The translations under genes were made by a program, and so were the position numbers. A DNA stretch of 31,800 nucleotides, taken from Perkinsus marinus ATCC 50983 (Eukaryota > Perkinsozoa > Perkinsida > Perkinsidae). This document shows, in pieces, positions 1 through 7,201 of this stretch. The DNA lies in the NCBI RefSeq assembly GCF_000006405.1, contig NW_003211397.1, positions 657,630-689,429 on the forward strand, given 5' to 3'. Within the stretch, counting starts at the first letter, position 1; every line of letters begins with the position of its first letter. The notes under the pieces were generated by a model. That model ran no database searches. It was not told the DNA's origin and saw nothing but the letters and a program-made list of their open reading frames with translations.

Positions 1-113
1 TTACGTGAAGTGGCGTAATACTCTGTGAAAAACGCGATATTCGCGGTGATATGCAGTAGTCGTGAAATATATTTCTCACTACTGTTTTTCATATCACTAG
101 GGTGGTGAAACCC
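1..113 (-). mobile_element. MITE copy (GGAGTTTCAC family), cut by window edge
   Basis: Same internal order as the complete copies at 22058 and 22634, read in reverse: ACGTGAAGTGGCGTAATACT, a Gly-free AT block, the GATATGCAGTAGTCGTGAAA core and the terminal GGTGGTGAAAC. The outer end lies left of the window. It carries no coding capacity, so it is a non-autonomous DNA element. Confidence 0.75.
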
Positions 114-439
114 CACAAACCCATGATAAAATCATTATAATTGTTGAATCTTGATTCTAATGTTGCATTTCATTATACGCATATTAGTTTTATCTTTGAA
201 ATCGATAACTTTGAAGAACGTTCATCATCAGTTCCATTATTACAGATAAAAGTAATATTACTATTACTGTATTACTGCAATATTAATACAGAATACATAT
301 TAATATAATATAGTAATCGCATATATCAATCGCAAATAAAGTATCGCATTATATTAATATAATATTATTATTACTGTATTACAGATGTAATAATAATCTG
401 TAATATTTCTCTGCTGACCTTTCAGTCGAGCTCATCCGT
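114..439. other. AT-rich intergenic stretch with imperfect palindromes
   Basis: No gene seen. Between about 240 and 415 the sequence is a nested set of TATTAATATAATA and TAATAATA blocks on both sides of a CGCATATATCAATCGC centre, so it could fold back on itself. It lies just beyond the 3' end of the minus-strand exons that stop at 440. Confidence 0.6.
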
Positions 440-2171
440 TCACACGATATCAGTATAAGACATCCTCTCCTCATTTTCCAACGCTCGAATGAGAAGGACC
501 ATTCTGGAGCCCCAAGATATTACACACAGGTAGTATTCAGCGAAACCAACTGACTTCAAATTTTCCAGATCTCTATCATTCATTTCTGTGGACTTCACGG
601 TATCATAAAATGTTATATTTTTTATATGTTTATATATTATATATAATATGTTTTTACCAACTATGTATACAGTGTTTATGCCTACCTTATGACGCAGTCC
701 ACGACCTCATAATTTTCCCCTAGTTGTTGCTGAGATTGGACACCAGCAAGTATCGCCGTATCAGCGTATATCCTAGAATTAGGTCAACATGGAAAACGGC
801 TAAGTTGAGAAAACGTCCTCACTTGAAGGCCGCATCAAATCTGCCAACAGACTCGTACGTCTCTGCCAGGATTATTCCTTGGGTTTGGGAACTGGCCACT
901 GAAATATAAAAAATGCCGTCACTGGGATTCGAACCCACGCCCTCCTCCTCCTCACTTGGGATCCCTTCCAACATCCTGTTGATGCATATCATCTTCTGCG
1001 TGAACTGCAGAGCCCATCCCTGTCCAGCGGTATCACTCCCCCGAGACGGCAATGTACGGCTCTGTGCTACTGACGATGGATCTCTTCTCACCCTTTCTGT
1101 TATCTAAGCACTGATAGTTCACACTACAGTTCAACGTACTCGACCAGAAATTTCACAGTGATCATCAAAGCTCATATCGCATTCTATCCGTGTGCGTGCG
1201 TGCATAACAAAATTATAACAGATCCGACAATGATCAAGGAATCGTTCTGTTGCTCATGAAATTCTTATTATACTAACAAAGTGGAGATTGCACACCCCCG
1301 AACTGGTAGACCCAGGGGAACAGATTTAACCCCTGTACAACAGAATATTTTGCTCAACAGGTTAAGATTCTGGGTTGTCATCCGCAGCACCCAGGTTCAA
1401 ATCCCACACTAGACATATTCCTTATGCAGTATTACTGCATAAGGTGTGAATTTCAGCAAACTCCGCCGCTCCGCACCAGAGACCTAGTCTATACGCGGCA
1501 ATTCGACATGAACAACTACATGCGAATGAAAATAAGAACAGTACGGAAGCGAAATGCGTTTTTCTTGTATTTATTGAGTGAAAAACGACTGACCATGGAA
1601 TTGAACCCGGGACCTTCTCCTACCAGCCCTCCTGCAGATGTGCTCCTCAGGTCAACCAAATCAGCTCGAGATACATCAGTTAACTTCTCACTGCACGGCG
1701 TAGTTGATGATGATGCCAATCTTGATGGAGTGTTATCCTCTCTCACGGAATTCGTGCGACGCAGGTCCATCTCATCCGGCTACAAATTCAAAGTCGAAAC
1801 ACACACACACAGCATCGTTCTGGACCCACCTCAGCCTCGGGAACTTGAGGAGCCCATCCAGCAGGGACTCTATACACCACCAAAGAGGGTTCAAATGGGG
1901 ACGTAATACTAATACAACAACAGACAAGTGTTGGAGGAATATATTTTCACTTTCCTCAGCTGAGCACAGGAGTTCGGATGGAATTGCATAGAAACGAAAA
2001 AATTTCACCAACGAATATAAATCACCATGCGCGTATTTCGCCACGCTGATTTCGAGAGGCTCAGCCTTGCATATTGCAAAAATATTTCCGTCGGTACTAC
2101 CAGCGCTCAGAATCCTGTACAACATGCTTGTCCGTGACAGCATCCTCCGGAGGCGGCAACATTGAAGCCAT
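440..2171 (-). CDS. Multi-exon TPR-like protein, partial model
   Basis: Not recognised as a named gene. Supported minus-strand exons are 2171-2101 (starts MASMLPPPEDAV), 1779-1624 (polar, PDEMDLRRTNSV), an exon ending at 956 (EGIP), 898-823, 772-686 and a terminal segment of about 585-440 ending SYTDIV. Introns 955-899 (57 nt) and 822-773 (50 nt) close in phase and give helical-repeat sequence such as LAETYESVGRFDAAFK, typical of TPR helix pairs. The joins between 2101 and 1779, between 1624 and the 956 exon, and from 686 to the last segment do not close with the sites I can see. It may be a separate gene, or the continuation of the minus gene at 2418-4495, which also has TPR-like helices. 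The first intron holds a repeat element (1913-2040); the 57-nt intron carries a tRNA T-arm. Confidence 0.38.
1913..2040 (-). repeat. Intron-associated element copy
   Basis: Starts GTGTTGGAGGAATATATT, continues TTTCCTCAGCTGAGC and then diverges. It is a copy of the family whose first part builds the satellite at 4640-7018. It lies between two minus-strand exons and is the only clear copy running opposite to the usual orientation relative to the host gene. Confidence 0.6.
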
Positions 2172-2277
2172 CTTGTCGGGCCACGTTACGAGAATGTTAC
2201 AAAGGACCTACAACATTCACATCATGTATTCGATATCCAATAACTCTCTATTTATCAAATCTATACATGCTGTATAT

Positions 2278-2380
2278 TAGAGTTTCACCACCCTAGTGAT
2301 ATGAAAAACACATTTCACAAACTACTGCATATCACCACGAATACGCCACTTCACGTAAAACGGGTAGTCGTGAAACTCCC
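2278..2380 (+). mobile_element. MITE copy, complete ends
   Basis: Left end AGAGTTTCACCACCCTAGTG, core CTACTGCATATCACC, right end CACGTAAAACGGGTAG then CGTGAAACTCC. Inverted ends of about 10 bp and a shared core with other copies. It lies just 3' of the stop codon at 2418. Confidence 0.8.
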
Positions 2381-2417
2381 TTAATTTTCATATGATTCAG
2401 AGCGATTACTTTCTCAG

Positions 2418-4495
2418 TTACCATCGCCTTCCTTGCCGAGCTTTGACTTTCAAATTGCACATACGCCACTTGGGCACCTGTGTCGGGATCTGCCTCACAA
2501 ATCGCCTAAAAACGTCTATGGTGATCTCCAGGGTAGTATAGGAACCCACCAGGTACTCAATCTTCTCAGGGTTGGGGAAGAGGCGATCAAGTAACTTCAC
2601 ATTCAAGGGACTAATAACACAGCAGAAGGAGAAGGTCCCAGGTTCGAATCCCAGCAAGGGCACTTTTACCCCTTTTCCAATTTTCCTAAATATGCTATCG
2701 CATCAGCTGAGTACCACTGTGGTGGGTCCCCTAATTCCATGCCACTATCTCGAATGCTTTCCGAGGGCAGCAAAGTGACCATCAGCATTCTTGGAGCTAC
2801 TTGAGCTGGACGATTAAGATCGTATTCCACCCGTTCGTACAACCTACAATGTGATGAATAACGCGGAAACCAATGACCCCATATCACGTGCTTCACGCGT
2901 TATTCGCAGCTCATATGCGTTTTTCGCCGACTTGAATGTGAAATATGTTTTTCACTACAGTGTGATGAACCAAACCGTTATGCAAAGTAGTATTTTCAAC
3001 TTGGCCCTCGAAAGTCAACTTTGAGTAATATCAACATGATAACAATGTGAATCGATTGATGACACCAACGTTTAGGAAGCGTTACGTAGTCTATAGTCGT
3101 ATGAAAGCATCTCGGAAATCTACATATGCATAACTGTTTAGTTCGCACTGTCTACCCTAGTGTGTTACACTTGTTGTTGTGAACAGTAATTTTCCAATTC
3201 CCCCACGTACCTTCGGAAACCTTGATAACGATCCTTCGGCACCAAGTGCTTGTACTGGGCCATAAACGTCAACGCCTCCGCCTTTTTTCCAAACTTGTTA
3301 AAAAGACCCGCGACATCCATCACTGCACTAGCGGCCTGATACCAAATGTGATATGAAAATTCACATAGTAGAGTTTCACCCTAGTGATATGAAAAATGGG
3401 AGGTGCCAGTACGGGAAACCTTTGACATAGGGCGCCAGAGGTCTCCCCGTCCCTCTCTCCTAGGAAGATAGCAACACGAGTGTATAGTTGAGCTAGTTCA
3501 AACCGAACGGAGATGTTGTGCAAAGTGCAGGAAGGAGGGAGGATAGCTATAGGAGGGAAGAGGGAGCCGGGCAGCGAGTCGAAACAAATCGACACATTTT
3601 TCCCACAATATCACGCCACCTCACGTGAAACGGGTCGTGAAACTCCAGTATAATGTAGTCCACGGAATCATCCAGGAACCTATAATGTTCCCGGGAGGGG
3701 AAAACTCATTTTGAATTTTCCACGTATGGCTAGGAACACATTCTTCAATCAGTTTCCCATGTAAATGTCATCATCACATTAGAAACATCATTCTCCCCAT
3801 TGTTATCAAACCCTAGGAAGCTTCCCTGATATTTCCCACCCTAATTCCTCGTTCGATGCACTGTATATGCTAATACACATATTTCATATCACCGCGAACA
3901 TCGCGTTTGTTTTTCACAAAATATCACGCCACTTCACGTAAAACTGCACATAATATAGCCTATGTATGCTAATACACATATTTCACGACTACTGCTGTAT
4001 ATCACCGCGAATATCGCCCTTTTCCACAACTTCACGTAAAACTGCATATAATATGGCTTACCCTAATTCCTTGCTCAATGCACTGAGTATGCCAATATAA
4101 TGCCCTCTTATAATCTCGTGCGTTCTCCGCTCGCTTCGCCAACGTATACGGTGATGAGTCCTAAACAAGAACAATACAGTAAAAGTAGCACATACTACTA
4201 CTACTACCCTTGGAAGTGTGATGGAACTACTACGACGATATAGTACTTCATCTTGCAACCCATCATCAACAATATCAAGAGCCCTTCGCGAGCCGACCAT
4301 CGCACGCTGTGGCAGCAGAGGTAGATTTCCCGCTAGTTGCGGACCGCACATGGGAATTCTCTCAGTAGCATTAGCATTGAAGTCCCCAACGTTATTGTCG
4401 TAGTTGTGGTTATAGCCTCCGCCGTTGGAGGAGGGTTCTATAAGAAGCCCAACTCCATGGAAAGAGCCAAAAAAGTCCGGCTCGCTGCCGAACAT
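2418..4495 (-). CDS. Helical-repeat (TPR-like) protein, five exons
   Basis: Unrecognised protein of 292 residues. Exons 4495-4208, 4160-4062, 3335-3211, 2843-2670 and 2610-2418 join with every codon phase closing, ending in TAA. Introns are 47, 726, 367 and 59 nt. Exon 1 is polar and Asn/Gly-rich; exons 2 and 3 give TPR-like helices (LAKRAENARDYKRALYWHTQ, then VAGLFNKFGKKAEALTFMAQ); the C-terminal half is mixed and ends basic (KVKARQGRRW). The 726-nt intron contains partial MITEs, a MITE with an insert and one arm of an inverted repeat; the 59-nt intron contains an antisense tRNA T-arm. If unspliced, the 47-nt intron reads as a false membrane segment (VVVVVCATFTVLFLF). The start is the first ATG of the open frame. 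A last-exon splice at GCGATG|GTAACT, extending the protein towards 2171, remains possible. Confidence 0.55.
2611..2669 (-). repeat. 59-nt intron carrying an antisense tRNA T-arm
   Basis: The intron runs from GTAAAAGTGCC to TGTTATTAG. Its middle, GCTGGGATTCGAACC, is the complement of a tRNA B box. No A box or acceptor stem accompanies it. Confidence 0.5.
2886..2975 (-). mobile_element. Degenerate MITE copy in an intron
   Basis: Reads CACGTGCTTCACGCG, GCGTTATTCGC and then GAAATATGTTTTTCACTAC, a decayed version of the reverse-orientation MITE. It lies in the intron between exons 3 and 4 of the TPR-like gene. Ends are not well defined. Confidence 0.4.
3369..3647 (+). mobile_element. MITE copy interrupted by an unrelated insert
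   Basis: Left end AGAGTTTCACCCTAGTGATA and right end TCACGTGAAACGGGTCGTGA match the family, but about 200 bp of purine-rich, repeat-unrelated sequence (roughly 3395-3600) replaces the core. The whole lies in the 726-nt intron of the TPR-like gene. Confidence 0.7.
3648..3822 (+). repeat. Left arm of a distant inverted repeat
   Basis: About 175 bp from TATAATGTAG through GTTCCCGGGAGGGG to TTATCAAACCCTAGG. It is closely matched, reversed and complemented, at 9627-9801, about 5.8 kb away. It starts immediately after a MITE end and lies in an intron. Confidence 0.8.
3838..4092. repeat. Tandem duplication of an exon end plus partial MITE
   Basis: The segment ACCCTAATTCCT...ATGCACTG...TATGC at 4060-4092 is the 3' end of exon 2 of the TPR-like gene with its donor site. 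It recurs at about 3838-3875, and its distal part again near 3960. Each copy is followed by a truncated MITE (about 3872-3950 and 3968-4048) ending in ACTTCACGTAAAACTGCA. Confidence 0.6.
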
Positions 4496-4542
4496 TAGAA
4501 ATACTAACTACAACATAATGCGTTCATATTCAGTCCAAATGT

Positions 4543-4645
4543 AAAGGTGATATTCGGGGGGGGGGGGGGGGGAATTGTAAAAATTCTCATTGGTTTTTGT
4601 ACATTCATACCCAAATTCTTAGGTAAATTTCAATGCCTAACGAGG
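4543..4645 (+). repeat. Intron-family element fragment at the satellite edge, with G17 run
   Basis: Contains TTGGTTTTTGTACATTCATA and AATTCTTAGGTAAATTTC, the middle part of the family, and leads straight into the first satellite unit at about 4640. A run of 17 G residues lies at 4556-4572; runs like this often slip in sequencing. Confidence 0.65.
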
Positions 4646-7018
4646 AGAGTCCTGAGCTCAGCTGAGGAAAGCGATTACATATATTCCTACTCCAACACTG
4701 TATAGGAAACTCCTGAGCTCAGCTAAGGAAAGCGATTACATATATTCCTACTCCAACACTGTATAGGAAACTTCTGAGCTCAGCTGAGGGAAGCGAACAT
4801 ATATTCCTACTCCAACACTGTATAGGAAACTCCTGAGCTCAGCTAAGGAAAGCGATTACATATATTCCTACTCCAACACTGTATAGGAAACTCCTGAGCT
4901 CAGCTAAGGAAAGCGAACATATATTCCTACTCCAACACTGTATAGGAAACTCCTGAGCTCAGCTGAGGAAAGCGAACATATATTCCTACTCCAACACTGT
5001 ATAGGAAACTCCTGAGCTCAGCTAAGGAAAGCGATTACATATATTCCTACTCCAACACTGTATAGGAAACTCCTGAGCTCAGCTAAGGAAAGCAAACATA
5101 TATTCCTACTCCAACACTGTATAGGAAACTCCTGAGCTCAGCTGAGGAAAGCGAACATATATTCCTACTCCAACACTGTATAGGAAACTCCTAAGCTCAG
5201 CTGAGGAAAACGAACATATATTCCTGCTCCAACACTGTATAGGAAACTCCTGAGCTCAGCTAAGGAAAGCAAACATATATTCCTACTCCAACACTGTATA
5301 GGAAACTCCTGAGCTCAGCTAAGGAAAGCAAACATATATTCCTACTCCAACACTGTATAGGAAACTCCTGAGCTCAGCTGAGTAAAGCGAACATATATTC
5401 CTACTCCAACACTGTATAGGAAACTCCTGAGCTCAGCTGAGGAAAGCGAACATATATTCCTACTCCAACACTGTATAGGAAACTCCTGAGCTCAGGTGCT
5501 GAGGAAAGCGAACATATATTCCTACTCCAACACTGTATAGGAAACTCCTGAGCTCAGGTGCTGAGGAAAGCGAACATATATTCCTACTCCAACACTGTAT
5601 AGGAAACTCCTGAGCTCAGGTGAGGAAAGCAAACATATATTCCTACTCCAACACTGTATAGGAAACTCCTGAGCAGCTGAGGAAAGCGATTACATATATT
5701 CCTACTCCAACACTGTATAGGAAACTCCTGAGCAGCTAAGGAAAGCGATTACATATATTCCTACTCCAACACTGTATAGGAAACTCCTGAGCTCAGCTAA
5801 GGAAAGCAAACATATATTCCTACTCCAACACTGTATAGGAAACTCCTGAGCTCAGCTGAGGAAAGCGATTACATATATTCCTACTCCAACACTGTATAGG
5901 AAACTCCTAAGCTCAGCTGAGGAAAACGAACATATATTCCTGCTCCAACACTGTATAGGAAACTCCTGAGCTCAGCTAAGGAAAGCAAACATATATTCCT
6001 ACTCCAACACTGTATAGGAAACTCCTGAGCTCAGCTAAGGAAAGCAAACATATATTCCTACTCCAACACTGTATAGGAAACTCCTGAGCTCAGCTGAGGA
6101 AAGCGAACATATATTCCTACTCCAACACTGTATAGGAAACTCCTAAGCTCAGCTGAGGAAAACGAACATATATTCCTGCTCCAACACTGTATAGGAAACT
6201 CCTGAGCTCAGCTAAGGAAAGCAAACATATATTCCTACTCCAACACTGTATAGGAAACTCCTGAGCTCAGCTAAGGAAAGCAAACATATATTCCTACTCC
6301 AACACTGTATAGGAAACTCCTGAGCTCAGGTGAGGAAAGCAAACATATATTCCTACTCCAACACTGTATAGGAAACTCCTGAGCTCAGCTGAGGAAAGCG
6401 AACATATATTCCTACTCCAACACTGTATAGGAAACTCCTGAGCTCAGGTGCTGAGGAAAGCGAACATATATTCCTACTCCAACACTGTATAGGAAACTCC
6501 TGAGCTCAGGTGCTGAGGAAAGCGAACATATATTCCTACTCCAACACTGTATAGGAAACTCCTGAGCTCAGCTGAGGAAAGCGAACATATATTCCTACTC
6601 CAACACTGTATAGGAAACTCCTGAGCTCAGCTGAGGAAAGCGAACATATATTCCTACTCCAACACTGTATAGGAAACTCCTGAGCTCAGCTGAGGAAAGC
6701 AAACATATATTCCTACTCCAACACTGTATAGGAAACTCCTGAGCTCAGCTGAGGAAAGCAAACATATATTCCTACTCCAACACTGTATAGGAAACTCCTG
6801 AGCTCAGCTGAGGAAAGCAAACATATATTCCTACTCCAACACTGTATAGGAAACTCCTGAGCTCAGGTGAGGAAAGCAAACATATATTCCTACTCCAACA
6901 CTGTATAGGAAACTCCTGAGCTCAGCTGAGGAAAGCAAACATATATTCCTACTCCAACACTGTATAGGAAACTCCTGAGCTCAGCTGAGGAAAGCAAACA
7001 TATATTCCTACTCCAACA
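4640..7018 (+). repeat. Satellite array, 58-61 bp unit, about 40 copies
   Basis: Unit: GGAAACTCCTGAGCTCAGCT, then GAGGAAAGCGAACATATATT, then CCTACTCCAACACTGTATA. The commonest unit is 58 bp; the variant with GATTAC is 61 bp; a few have GGTGCTGAGG or lack GAGCTC. Variants recur in blocks (for example the AAAACGAACATATATTCCTG type near 5200, 5920 and 6160), which suggests duplication of multi-unit segments. There are no unique spacers, so it is not a CRISPR array. It lies between the SEC13-like gene and the TPR-like gene. Confidence 0.97.
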
Positions 7019-7077
7019 CCATCTATATACATCAACATATACATATTTATAACGCTTATATATTCAATACATAAAAA

Positions 7078-7201
7078 TGAAGTTTCACCACCCTAGTGAT
7101 ATGAAAAACACTAGTGTAGAACATATTCCACGACCACTGCATATCACCGCGAATATCGGATTTCACGTCACTTCACGTAAAAAGGGTCTCGTGAAACTCC
7201 A
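7078..7201 (+). mobile_element. MITE copy overlapping a gene end
   Basis: Left end GAAGTTTCACCACCCTAGTG, core CCACTGCATATCACCGCGAA, right end CTCGTGAAACTCC. Reading the minus strand, the open frame of the last SEC13-like exon runs into it and stops at 7163. Confidence 0.8.

Noticed and set aside
4058-4495. A 145-residue protein with a membrane segment in one frame
   Set aside because: The hydrophobic stretch is translation of a 47-nt GT-AG intron (4207-4161). Removing it yields a TPR-like continuation in phase with later exons.
4640-7018. CRISPR-like array
   Set aside because: Units are contiguous with no unique spacers, and this is a eukaryotic genome.
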